Part shown: positions 39,790 through 50,409 of the stretch, piece after piece
Numbering within the stretch: the stretch's first letter is position 1
Layout: each line of letters starts with the position of its first letter
Assembly (NCBI GenBank): GCA_037975125.1
Contig: CM075853.1
Location: forward strand, 93,242,773 to 93,306,772
Length of the DNA stretch: 64,000 bases
Source: Latrodectus hesperus
Lineage: Eukaryota > Arthropoda > Arachnida > Araneae > Theridiidae
Direction of reading: 5' to 3'
Notes under the pieces: model-generated
Seen by the model: the letters and a program-made list of their open reading frames with translations, nothing else
Databases searched by the model: none
Told to the model about the DNA's origin: nothing
Translations under genes and position numbers: made by a program

Positions 39790-40100
39790 GTCTTGTGGGA
39801 AAAAGACATCGTCCTCTTGTTCGAAAGGTTGCGGGTTCAGTAGTTAAACCAGTCGAAGACCATCATGCTGCGAATGCCTTTGCAGATGAAAAGTTTTTTA
39901 GCCTCTTCTAAGTAAAATATAATGCATTATATTTGTTGGGAAAAAAAAGAATATTTACAAATCTTATTGTAAAATATTTATATTCTTACAAGGTTTAATT
40001 TTATAACTATTATTTTCAGTTATAAATTTCTTTAATTAAATGCTGTTAAGGACCTCGTCATTTTAAACTGCTGAAAGATAAGCTTGACACTTGACCTGGC
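39790..40100 (+). mobile_element. SINE remnant (family B)
   Basis: GAAAGGTTGCGGGTTCAG (B-box region, about 39820-39840) is followed by CCAGTCGAAGACCATCATGCT, matching the copy at 52195-52420. Further on, TGTTAAGGACCTCGTC at about 40046 also has a counterpart there. The middle is interrupted by AT-rich DNA. Confidence 0.45.
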
Positions 40101-40713
40101 ATTCATATCAATGGAAAGACCAGGCATATCAGATATTCATTTCTTACGAATACCTAGCATGCAAGGTGCTTTCATTCGATCAAATGACATCATTTCTTTT
40201 TTTCACTACTTCATCGTTTTGGGATATGATTAAATAATGAAACCGACTCTCCTAAGTATTCACATCCCACTCCATACTAATCAAAGGTCATTTAGTTTCT
40301 ACTATTTCTATTAATTAATTAGGATTTTGTAGACCTAAGTCATGAGTAGATAGTAAAAGGTAATTATATTTTCAAATAATACTAGTAGAATACGACTTTT
40401 CGCTTTCGTGCTTTGTTCTGAAACTTTCGCCAAGCCATTATATTAGTTGGCCTGAAAAATACAAAATACATCTAATTATATATTTTCCATAATTAAATAT
40501 ATTATTTTAAATTTTATTTTATTAATGTAAATTATAGTATATTTAATTATAAGTTTTGTTATAATTTAAATTTATTTTTAAGATTTTTATTTAAAAAATA
40601 AGATTAAATAACGAAACACAAATAATTAAATAATTAAAAACAATAATTAAAAACAGGAATAAAAATATATTCCTCATTTTTGCATTGATGAGTAATATTA
40701 AAAATATGGTTTG

Positions 40714-40843
40714 GCATATCATCATATTGTATCCTTAATTTATGTATCGCATAATTTGAAATCGCGTAGTATCGTTTAACATATCATCATATAGTATCAC
40801 TAATTTGCATGTCATTTAATTTGAAATCGCGGTGTGGATTAAA
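40714..40843. repeat. 65-bp tandem duplication
   Basis: CATATCATCAT and AATTTGAAATCGCG recur exactly 65 bases apart (40715 and 40780; 40753 and 40818), with moderate divergence between them. Confidence 0.85.
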
Positions 40844-41285
40844 AAAAAAGATTTACAAGCAAGAATCAGAAGTTATTGAAAGACATACATACACTTTTAA
40901 AAAGCTTTTGTGATTCGCCTCGTTCTCCGTGGTTTCACCAAAACATTGTGTGGTTGAGTTGACTATAGCAGACAACAATCACGTATGGTAAAATTTCTCT
41001 TCACAAAATAAACTAAATAAAGAAGTCTGAATTTTAACTTTCTTTTTTCAATTGTAACATTTTGAATCAATTTATAATATATTGAGAGGGAAATTTTTCT
41101 TCATATTGTCTTTCCATTACGTTGAGTTCATTGATTCATAAACCTCCTAAATTTAGTTCGTTGAAGAATGCTATAAACTGGAAGAGTTCCAAGCTCTGCG
41201 GGAAGGTGGAAGACCCTTACTTTACTACAATATTTTAACAACTGTTGAAAATATAGACGAATTTAACCAAAAGGACTTAGGCGAT

Positions 41286-41300
41286 ATATGTATATATATA

Positions 41301-41394
<94 letters not shown>

Positions 41395-41415
41395 TATATA
41401 TATATATATATATAT
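41286..41415. repeat. (TA)n microsatellite, compound
   Basis: Interrupted TA tract of about 130 bases, the longest in the window, with single interruptions near 41302 and 41391. Confidence 0.95.
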
Positions 41416-42128
41416 CGAATAAAAAAAGGTTTTCTTTCCTACAATTGAGTTACAGAATTTTCATTGACATTTGTTAACTCATTTTATTTTCTTTAATTTG
41501 TTTAAATTTATTTTTCGAAAGAAATACTTAATAATAGTTGAATACCTTTAACTTGATCAAGTGAATTAATATTAACTTTGATGATAAAATTAACAAAAAT
41601 AAAGAGGTACAATGTTTAAAATTGTTTCTTTTATGGCATTTGGTTAGATTGTTGCTACATGGTTTTGTGACCATAAGACCACGCGTTTCAGAATGAAAAG
41701 ACAATATGAAGAAAAGATCCAAGTTTAGTTTCAGCCCTGCTGAAAAGTAGAAAATACATATTGCTATTCGTTATTCTGCTTTCCGCCTGCATGTCTGAAA
41801 GGTAGGTACTTAGAAGTTTCCCAAGATTTCCTCTCTAAGACATGAAAATATGGCCCATAATCTATGAAGTTCATCTAGAGGACAAAACATTATTGGTGTC
41901 TAAATGCGCTATAGCAATTTTGTGTTGTTTGGCAGCCAATTGATCAATGATAAATAAAATTTTTGTACCCAAATTTTGTCCGCCGAAGTCTCTAAACACA
42001 GATAACCACCTCATCAGTTTGAACCACGCTCAATACCTGAACGAACTCAGTATCCGAGCTGGAAGTTTTGTCTTTAAACTTCTATATCGCAACAAATGAA
42101 AGACATTGGACTCTACAAAAAGGTGAAT

Positions 42129-42162
42129 GATAATCACACTGGGCCTTCCCAGTGTGATTATC
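42129..42162. repeat. Inverted repeat, 15-bp perfect arms
   Basis: GATAATCACACTGGG at 42129-42143 pairs perfectly with 42148-42162 across a CCTT loop. The sequence around it (41940-42260) is GC-richer and may be an unrecognised repeat; the hairpin lies about 100 bases from a SINE fragment. Confidence 0.85.
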
Positions 42163-42263
42163 TTCGGCTAAACCAAGCATGTAATTCTCTACTTTTTCCC
42201 CTTGAATAGGACCCTTTTCCTTACTTGACTGTAGGATTCCCATTGCTTGTATGAGTAACTAAA

Positions 42264-42345
42264 GTTGCTGTTGTGTTGTTGCATACTTCCCTACTCCCAG
42301 TCCGGAGTTGGGCTCTACCAGTTAATGGAAGGAACCGGGTCGAGT
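42264..42345 (-). mobile_element. SINE 3' fragment (CAA-tailed family)
   Basis: Read on the minus strand, AACTGGTAGAGCCCAACTCC ... GGGAAGTATGCAACAACACAAC aligns with the 3' part of the plus-strand SINE at 50107-50405 (AATTGGTAGAGCCCAAATCA ... GGAAGCATACTGGTGCAACAAC). The tail is at 42264-42280. The tRNA-like head is missing, so this copy is 5' truncated. Confidence 0.75.
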
Positions 42346-43254
42346 TTTTGTAATTTAAAAGCAGAGATCAATCAAAAGACTGTGTAGTGATAACTAATGT
42401 TTGTTCTTTTATTATATTACTTTTCTAGATGCCTTTATTCTTTTGAGATCGAAGTCACTGAATATATCTAATTGCCAAGCTGATTTTCGTAATATTTAAA
42501 ATTGTGAGAAGTTCGGTATCTGCGCTGGTTATTTCTTCTTTATACATCACCAGTTGAGAAACACTAGATCCAATGAATATTTGAAATGCATAAATGTTAT
42601 CAGTATGGGGGAATATGATAGGATAAAAGGGAAAATAAAGATAAATTTTTTTCTACTACTCAAACTACCCCCTATCCGCATCTTTTAAGTTACAAATTAC
42701 AACAAGACAAGGAAAGAGTTGGCCCTCCTTCTAAAGACTGCATTCAACTAGCAATGTTTAACTGTGAAACCCTACGAAAGTCAAAAAAGCATTAATGCCC
42801 TTAGCATGATATTCTTCAGAACTATCAACCATTTTGCCTACTATTCTCAGATCATAAGAATGACACTTTTTCTTAACAGATACCACAATGCATCGTAATA
42901 AGTATAATACAACCTATTGGATTCTAATAGTAGAAACGCTCTCTTGGGAATCGAAGTTCATTTGTTTGGTGGTAACCTCAGTTAAGCAAGGGGTAACTGT
43001 GTTTCTCTTTGTGGTGTGCGGGTGCATGAGCTCTTATGTCTATGTATATTTTTGAGGGTGACAGTTTTTAAGTTTTCTGAGTTTTCTTTTTTTTAGACAA
43101 TGGGATTACAAAATGTTCTCTTTTAAAAAAAATAGTTTAAAAATACAACTGTTTATAGTACTTACGTTATGTTACAACCAAAAAAGTTATTATTTTACTG
43201 AAAATAATAATTATGTATCTCATTACTGAAATCATTTCTTTTAAGTTTTTTTCC

Positions 43255-43485
43255 CTAATGCTCAGCTGCACTTGAGATATACCTATTCCGCGCTACAAAG
43301 GGTGAATGTGATGACATCTTTTACAGTGGGGCATTCAGAGGGTGTGCAATCTTCTCCCCGAAAAAAAAGTTAAAGAAATATACACACAAAGAGAGAAAAG
43401 AACATTCATACCCGAACCAGGATTTGAACCGGGAACTTCTGTTTCGAAGATAGGGTCGCTAACCACTCCACCATCGGTCGGCCCA
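43255..43485 (-). mobile_element. SINE, tRNA-derived (third family)
   Basis: On the minus strand from about 43485, GATGGTGGAGTGGTTAGCGA (A box) is followed by CCCGGTTCAAATCC (B box). The tRNA-like head folds poorly in the anticodon arm, so it is not a functional tRNA. A GC-richer body follows, ending near 43255 in a short A run. It stands out sharply from the AT-rich flanks. Confidence 0.55.
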
Positions 43486-44237
43486 TTCGTTTTAAGTTGA
43501 CAGATAAAATTACAGATTATCATAGTCCAAATTGAGAATCTTAATTATGTCTACAACCTGTACTGTCTGATGAGCAAACATTATAGGCGCAAATAATATT
43601 CGGAAACCATCATTTCCTTTTTTCTTAACACTGCGCTCTAGTTAACCAAACAACTGAAGGCTATGGTCAGGCTTTTTGAATATTTGCTACGTTTTGTCTT
43701 CAGACGTTCTCGCAAATACTGCATAGGGGAAGAAAATTTCATAGATAGTGAACATACTTATCCGTCGCAAAATCCCAAACACGTGAAATGTCCAAGCAAC
43801 TACCTTAAGAGTGTAATGATTTTAATGACCGCAAGATGGCGCTGCCAAACAGTGAAACGAGATAATTTAGAAACGGACTTCATTCTTTGAATTTCAAAAA
43901 GAAAGAACGGTGGAACTGTTGGAAATTGTAGAAGTTTTCGTTAGTAAAAATTTCGCAAAATTTTGTGTTCTGTGCAATCCTGGAAGATGACAAATATGTG
44001 GTTTCTAAAATGATATGTTATAAATTCGGGTCACAAAATTAATTGAGTGTTGTAACAATAAATTGAACAGTTCCCATAAATTGATAAAGATTATGGGAAC
44101 TGAGTAATATAGGATATAGAACTTAATATTTTTTAGTCCATGAAACTCGGTCTTGGCACTAAGCTATAATCTCTATTATCAGTGACTATAGGAGGTGACA
44201 GAAGAAGCCAGATAATTAAAAAACAAACAAGTTTGAT

Positions 44238-44298
44238 CTTCTTTTATACAGACAGAAACCTCAGTCTGAATAACTTCTTTTATACAGACAGAAACCTC
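44238..44298. repeat. 36-bp tandem duplication
   Basis: CTTCTTTTATACAGACAG and the following AAACCTC occur identically at 44238-44262 and 44274-44298. Confidence 0.9.
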
Positions 44299-45199
44299 TG
44301 TATTTCATAAGACGCTACGCGCGTTAAATATTCGCAGTATATAATATCTTTACTCTTATATGTTGCCGGTAGGTGTCATTTCAGGCATTGACTCATCGCT
44401 ATGACCGAAAAATCCCATTTCGTTTGATGTTAATCGATTAATTTATTGATATAATGAATAACGTACCATTTTCACATGTTAAATATTATTCATAGTATTT
44501 GATGAATGTTAAAAAAAATTTTTGATTGAGAAAAAAACACTCGTTATACCGATGGCTTAAAATTTAAATTCACAAAAGCAGATGTTAGTTGTATGAAAAT
44601 AAAATACTTTCTCTCGAAGCTAGCAATATAATACAACAAAACTTTATTTTTGCTCATTTTCTAAAATTCCTTTTCTTTAAATGAGATTATTGAAAATGCA
44701 TCCATATCGGAAATCATGAGAAGATGAAGTATTGACTATACTCACCGAGAAATTGTTTTCTAAAATAGATTCGAAACTTTAATAAAATTAGCTAACTAAG
44801 CATTTTTTGTTTAACAATAATTTTTTTTCGCTTATGAAAGATTTTCTCACTATTTATATTGCCGAAATTCCTTACATTGATGATGAAAGATAATCATTTC
44901 ATTTTTGTATAATAAATTTTGGGAAAAAATTTTTAGTATAACCGAGCACTGTTTTAACGCCCAATAAAATACGATGACAGAAATGAATATTTCCTGTCTA
45001 TTACTGTAAAAGAACAGAAAAGGGAGAGTTACATGAATCGATATATATGCATCGATTACTGAGAATCCCCACTGCCTTTTCCATCCAGTCACCGGACGGT
45101 CCACACAGCTTGAGTAATAAATATTAATTATATATTTTCTATATCTATATCAATTTTTTCCTGCTTAAGAATCACTAGGTTGAAGTGATTCCTTATTAA

Positions 45200-46340
45200 A
45201 CAAATAATTAAACAATGTATATTGAAGTGCATTGAAAATATCAGTTATTGTCCACATTGAAATTGTCTTATCGAACAATATTTATAATTATTATTATTGA
45301 TGAATAAGTTTTTATTAATTTTATTTTACAAAATTGTTCTTTCGATAAAGAAAATAGCAATAAAATCCAACATTTAAAACAAATTTAAAATTAACAAGCA
45401 GAATAAAAGATTTTTAAAATATTGATTAATTTGCATTAACGCTTACAAATTTTTTTCCAATATGAAAATTGTTATTTTATACAATGAATGATATGTGCAA
45501 TTTTCTCAAATAAATGATGATAATGTATTCTGAATACACGCATTTTAATTGCACTGAACTGTTCTTTTAGTAGCCAAATTGCTTAATAAATTTTATTACT
45601 TGGAATAAACTTATAATTAATTAATGATTTAAAACATTAACGAACAGATGAAAACAATTAAAAAATTATAAAATAAATACTAAAACATAATAATTGTTGG
45701 AAATAATAAAGCTGAAGTGCTGATAAAAACCATTTGACAGGAAATTAATTTTTTCTAAATAATTCCTACAATTTCTTATTTTGAGCATTTTATATGCATT
45801 AAGTTTCCGTTTTTATATATAAAACACAGTAATACATTTTTGCATTCATAACGCATTTGAAAAACACGATTAATAATTTGAAAAATTAACTAAGAAAAAA
45901 TAAATTTTAATTACATTGCATCAAAATATAAAAAAACAAAAAATTTACAGTATTTAAGCCAATTAACAATGAATATTATGCAATTTCTTCAAATAAATGG
46001 TAACATACACATACAATACATTCTTACTTCACTACTTCTATTTGCACTGAATTGCAAAAGGACAATAAATTCTGGCTCTTGGAATTAACTTAAAAATTTG
46101 TAAATAGAATTAAAATATCAAAAAATATCGATTAAAGTTTGTCAATTGTTATTTGTATTAAATTAATCTGATAGAACAGTGGGTAATGTGTATATTAGAA
46201 TTCCTTGAAGAAACTTATTATTTTATTATTATTATTACTACATTTTTATTTTCTGCATTTTATTTGCACTAAATTATCCTTTTTGTAAGCAAAAGACAAA
46301 ATAAATTTAGGAATAACTTTAATTCTAAGCAATGTAATTC
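45200..46340. repeat. Decayed tandem array
   Basis: A similar segment recurs at about 45480-45620, 45966-46100 and 46230-46340. It contains ACAATGAAT, then TGCAATTT and CTCAAATAAATG or TTCAAATAAATG, then TTGCACT(G/A)AA, then (G/A)ATAAATT(T/C) and TTGGAATAA or AGGAATAA. Weaker copies may lie at about 45210-45330 and 45757-45830. Period is about 260-480 bases. Probably an old satellite-like array. Confidence 0.5.
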
Positions 46341-46368
46341 TATGCAAATGTACCTAATTCAGAGATGC

Positions 46369-46412
46369 TTCATCGCTTATGAGTTTGGTTATCCAAACTC
46401 ATAAGCGATGAA
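46369..46412. repeat. Inverted repeat, 20-bp perfect arms
   Basis: TTCATCGCTTATGAGTTTGG (46369-46388) pairs without mismatch with 46393-46412 across a TTAT loop. The arms are not simply AT-rich, so this is not a by-product of base composition. Confidence 0.95.
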
Positions 46413-46499
46413 AGTTAAAGATTATAGATTTTAATTGTATGTGAATTACTGTTTAATAAAACTACTGTTTGTAAATTTAGTGACTTTACAATTATTTTG

Positions 46500-46725
46500 C
46501 CCATTATAGTATTCTGTGCAGGAAGCTTTATCTGGAAGTAGTCTGATCGACCCAGAAAGATGTGCTGAAAAGATCTATGTCCCTTCACTGATGAAGCTTG
46601 GAGAATATTAGTTCAGGTGTCAGCTTCTTCATGTGACCGGAATTCAACTTTATAAAACTGTTGATTGTACAGATCGACAGAAACAATCAGCGAGAAAAGC
46701 ATCGTAATATCTTAACCTAACAAAA
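46500..46725 (+). mobile_element. SINE remnant (family B)
   Basis: ATGTCCCTTCACTGATGAAG matches the body of the copy at 52195-52420 (GTGTCCTTTCACTGATATGA). The end, AAACTGTTGATTGT ... GACAGAAACAATCAG ... CTTAACCTAAC, parallels 53630-53712. The tRNA-like head is lost. Confidence 0.45.
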
Positions 46726-47101
46726 CTCTTTTCTAAAAGAAAAAAAAGCAAGAAAAGGATAAATACCAAGATTTGTAAATTAAACTTCAAATTAATGTTT
46801 GATATAGGTTTACCTCATAAAATCTTCTCAATATTATGGCTTAACAATAAGAATATCACTTTGTGCTTAATTTATGTAAAAGATTCCAAAGAAAAAGTTA
46901 AGATGATTTACTTAATTTTATCTTTGACTTCTGTAAATGGACTATTCAAAATTATTTTTCAAATAAAATATGTAAGCAGCAATCTTTTCATATTGCTTTT
47001 TTTGTCGTTTTTATATCTAAGCGCAATTAGTTTGACGCTAATTTGACTTGGCGCAAAATGGATTACAATGACGCTAATGCGTAAGTACTACGATTTTCTG
47101 A

Positions 47102-47484
47102 ACAGGTGCCGTATAATCCATGATTCCAAATTCTGAATTTTTTTGGCGATGAAGAAATATTGCCAAGATGACGTATCGTGACGTGCAGCGATGACGTAAA
47201 TACTAGGGTTACCAAAATAGAATTTTCCGCATAATTTTTATAGGTATCCATATGTATGACGTAACAAAAACAATGTTGGCCAGATACATAAGAAAATCCT
47301 CCAAAAAATCGCCGATCTCAGAATTTAGCGTCATGGATTATACGGCACCTGTGCCGACAATTCTAATTTAGTACCGTAAAAATTTTATTTACGTCATCGC
47401 TCACGTCACGATACGTAATCTTGGCAACATTTTTTCATCACCAAAAAATTCAGAATTTGTAATCTTGGATTATACGGCATCTGT
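47102..47484. mobile_element. MITE with ~100-bp terminal inverted repeats
   Basis: The left arm at 47102-47202 starts ACAGGTGCCGTATAATCCA and includes GACGTATCGTGACGTG. It is matched in reverse complement by 47388-47484 with about ten differences. There is no coding capacity. A third copy of the terminal sequence (GGATTATACGGCACCTGT) sits inside at about 47335-47352, in the same orientation as the right end, so the right side carries two ends. No clear target duplication was seen. The parent transposon family is not recognised. Confidence 0.8.
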
Positions 47485-48510
47485 GCGGAATCATTAATTG
47501 TCCATAACAGAAAATAATATAATCAATAGTTTGACAGAAAAACAGTTCCTAAAACCTCAGCAGGTTTTTTATGTGGAAAATAATGTTTCTATTAAATGCG
47601 TTAAATCGACTTGTAAATTAATGGAACCATTTATGGTAACCTTGGTTTATTTTTGTTAACGTAAACACTGGTGTGATGAGGTCACACTTATTGTATTTTA
47701 ATTAATGTTGATCGCCTCTTTAGGAACTCTACAGGCAGTTATTTCACTATTCTTATGTTTACTACGCTTAACTGGAAAGCTAGACTCAAATGTATTAACA
47801 TATACTTAACTTTTACAAATGTCATTTATTCTTACTTTTCATATTTAAGTGAGTCATTTTAGATCTCAAATATTGCTAAATTTCATTCTGCATGTATGGA
47901 TATTTATAATGCTTATTTTATGAAATTTTAATAATGTTTTTATGCAGATTTTACATTCATTTGAAATGAAAATATTTTACTTGAAATAAGGCTTCATAAT
48001 TTCTTAGGATTTTTTAATCCTATAGAAGAACATTTTTTATACATTGTTGATATTGCCGTAATGTATTTTAAAACGCTTCATATACTTAGAATACAATTGA
48101 AAATTAATTTTATGAAATACTGTCAATTACACATTTAAGAATATTGAATCATTTCATAGTTGCATAGGGCATTCCATTCTTTAAAATTTCGAAAATATTT
48201 CTTTCTCTTCATTAAAACAAACAAAATATCAAATCATTAGAAATCCTCTAATTTCCGGAACACAAACGCATTTCATATTTATTAAAACAAATATAATGAA
48301 ACATCAATATGTTCTACTAAAATCAAAATGTTGCACGTACTCGGTGGGTTTATAGTGAGCTTTGACATTCAGATAAAGGATTTTTAAAATAAAATTTATT
48401 GATGTGCTTCTCATTCTATATAGGATATCGTCTCAGCCTTATAATGGGCAGTTTTAAAATAGCTAAGGAAAAGACGTCGTGTTGTGTTGTTGTTGTTGCT
48501 GATCCCTGTT

Positions 48511-48527
48511 GTCTAGCAGCGCTAGAC
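48511..48527 (-). other. LINE 3' hairpin containing the stop codon
   Basis: Minus strand GTCTAG-CGCTG-CTAGAC, a 6-bp stem with a 5-base loop. The stop codon TAG (48522-48524) is in the 5' arm. Same place, size and neighbourhood as 9299-9315, with changed but still pairing bases. Confidence 0.65.
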
Positions 48528-49290
48528 CAAGTCTATGACATTGTACACTCTCAGGAAATCAATGACCAATAATGGTCGCTCCAGAAGATCTTCTTTATCG
48601 AGTCCCAAGCACTCAAGGATATGATCCGGAGTGGCTTGGCTTTTGAAACACTTAGCGCAAATTGGAAATTCCTTTTCTTTGTTGTTAAATGCCAATGATC
48701 TTAGGTGGCCACTTCGAAAACGAGTTATTGTAGTTTGTTCCAATCTGCTGCACCGGAGGGATAGAGATCCGCCTGGACGATTACCCTGGTACCAATGGTG
48801 CACGGGGGGAATGGCAAATGCAGACCGAACAAGGCCTTTCTGTCTAGAGTATAGTTCAGAATAGGTAAGAGATGCCGGAGTAAGCAAAGGCTCGTCAGTA
48901 CCTCTTTTTGCTAGGGCATCAGCCAATTCGTTACCCGCAAGGTCTACATGGGAAGGGATCCACTGTAAGTGAATCTCACGAGATAAGGAGAGCCGTCTAA
49001 GCTTGTCCAAGATAGCTACTCCTGTATTATCACGGACTCTGTGCCAGTTAGAAAGATGCTGGATGGCGCTCCGGCTGTCCGACAAAATCTAAATTTCCTC
49101 ATTCCCAGGGAGAGAAAGAACCGTATCAAGACCCACATTAATTGCAATAAGTTCTCTTAAGATGTCGTTATAGAGTCTAGTAGATAGAGGTTCGATATCT
49201 GATCTAATTTTTAAAAAAAGTCGCACTGACGATGTGAGAGAAATATTTGTACCGTCTAAAATACTTCCGTTTGTGTAGTGAAGTATGACG
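48522..49290 (-). pseudogene. RNase H / C-terminal part of LINE polyprotein, one stop
   Basis: One frame holds from about 49290 to the stop at 48522, broken only by a TAG at 49089-49091 where a Trp stands in the sister copy. Order: YTNGSILDGT (RNase H start), LRELIAI (catalytic Glu), ILSDSRSA (Asp), WIPSHVDLAGNELADALAKRG (His, Asp), then CAKCFKSQATPDHILEC. The first catalytic Asp of TDGS is Asn here (AAC at 49269-49271), which should remove RNase H activity independently of the stop. It can be read upstream of the apparent start at 49085. Confidence 0.9.
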
Positions 49291-49300
49291 ACAATTATAC

Positions 49301-49704
49301 CAGAGCTGAAATATTGACTTCGTCATTAGAAAGTAGTTGATATTTACGATATTGTTGATCATGTGATTAAGAATTTTATACTTTAAATTAGAAGGAACTG
49401 TAGTAGAATTATATAGAAGGCGCCGTTTCCGTGATAATAGCTAAAGAATTTTATTCTTGACTCAGATAAGTTGACCTAATGTTAAATATGTGTAGAGCGC
49501 AATGTCTTTACTTTTATGTTGCGTAGTTTAAATAGAAGAATGCCAAAGCAACATTGAAAAAATCTCTGATATTATGTAACCAATTTTGGAAATTGAAATA
49601 ACTAAACTGACTTTGAACTAACCACTAGTACTAGTTCAAACTCAATTTATGTCAGTGAAAATCCCTTATTAAAGGCAAGTATGCATAATGTGCATTCAAA
49701 TGTC
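49301..49704. other. Noncoding gap between LINE and SINE
   Basis: AT-rich sequence with nothing recognisable. Confidence 0.5.
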
Positions 49705-50103
49705 TTACAACCAATGGTGTTGTTGTTATTGTTATTTTTGACACTTGGACAAGTCAAGCTCGCTAGCCGACGTCTATGCGAAATAAAATCTGAAGAGTGC
49801 GTCTTTTGTTTTAAGGAGATGACTACGAAAGTGAAAGTACGGCTTTGCTCTAAGACTCCTTCGATAGATGGCATCACCAGAGGATCCACTCCTTCAATTT
49901 TGACTTTGATATGGAGGGAGAGGAAATTTTCTCCAGATCATTACACCCATGGTAACTACTCAACGATCGACCACAGGACTTTCGATTCCACCGATTTAAA
50001 GAGCACGTAAATCGTATGTACTCGGTGGGGGTCTTTGTCGGCATTGGGAATCGAACCTATCCCTTCCAGATGGAATGCACTAACCACTAAGCTACCACGC
50101 TCT
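49705..50103 (-). mobile_element. SINE, tRNA-derived with (AAC)n-type tail
   Basis: Starting near 50103 on the minus strand, AGCGTGGTAGCTTAGTGGTTAG gives an A box and GGTTCGATTCCC (about 50056-50045) a B box. A body of about 320 bases follows, ending in AATAACAATAACAACAACACC at about 49728-49708. Open frames at 49681-50010 and 49647-49889 are products of the SINE body, not genes. The element appears nearly full length at about 400 bases. Confidence 0.75.
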
Positions 50104-50106
50104 TTT

Positions 50107-50405
50107 TAGAGGTCGTGGTGGCCTGGTTGTTTAAGGCATCGTTCTCATTATCGTAGGAAGTGAGTTCGAATCCCGGCTCAATGGAAGATCCGTTGTGTTC
50201 ACTAATGGTGGCCGGGCCACGTTATAACTGGGCGTGGTCGCAATGTCATCCAAGTGAAATGATCCCTCTGAGGGTGGCAGGCCAAATATTGGGGTCTTCT
50301 GCTTGATCTCCGCTTCAAAGTCTCCACCCAGCTGCTTCTATATAATTGGTAGAGCCCAAATCAGGGATAGGTAGATGGAAGCATACTGGTGCAACAACAA
50401 CAACG
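50107..50405 (+). mobile_element. SINE, tRNA-derived with (CAA)n tail
   Basis: GTGGTGGCCTGGTTGTTTAAGG (A-box region) and GAGTTCGAATCCCGG (B box, about 50161-50175) form the tRNA-like head. A GC-richer body of about 200 bases leads to GGTAGAGCCCAAATCAGGG and a GCAACAACAACAAC tail (50391-50404). Full-length in appearance. Its 3' part is shared with 42264-42345. The head abuts the head of the minus-strand SINE to its left within a few bases. Confidence 0.85.
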
Positions 50406-50409
50406 GCCT

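Larger units (their letters stand above)
38901..41285. other. AT-rich intergenic DNA upstream of the kinesin exon
   Basis: No gene supported. Contains two tandem duplications and a SINE remnant, listed separately. A 45-codon open stretch at 41157-41290 with an AG before it is not recognisable as an exon. Confidence 0.55.
41416..47100. other. Intergenic stretch with repeats
   Basis: No host gene supported. Open frames at 43663-43890 and 46795-47046 have no recognisable domain. Repeats and SINE remnants within are listed separately. Confidence 0.5.
48481..49300 (-). mobile_element. Non-LTR retrotransposon (LINE), I-like, 5' truncated
   Basis: Minus-strand 3' fragment of the same LINE group as 7575-9345: RNase H domain, CX2CX8HX3C knuckle, very short 3' UTR, stem-loop and a tail that reads GATCAGCAACAACAACAAC on the minus strand (48481-48502). 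It begins abruptly at about 49300, just before the RNase H domain, so nothing of RT is left. The two copies resemble each other only moderately in protein, so they are separate lineages rather than recent sisters. Confidence 0.9.

Noticed and set aside
41157..41290. Exon-like open stretch of about 45 codons preceded by AG
   Set aside because: It runs into a (TA)n tract, has no clear donor and no recognisable family; could be chance.
43375..43485. Possible functional tRNA gene on the minus strand
   Set aside because: A and B boxes are good but the anticodon arm and acceptor stem pair poorly and a SINE-like body follows, so it was annotated as a SINE.
43663..43890. 75-residue open frame near a SINE
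   Set aside because: No domain; lies in SINE-rich DNA and has no splice signals I would trust.
49647..50010. Open frames of 80 and 109 residues
   Set aside because: Both are readings of a tRNA-derived SINE body.
50030..50105. Possible tRNA gene
   Set aside because: The tRNA-like head is followed by a long body and an (AAC)n tail, the layout of a SINE.
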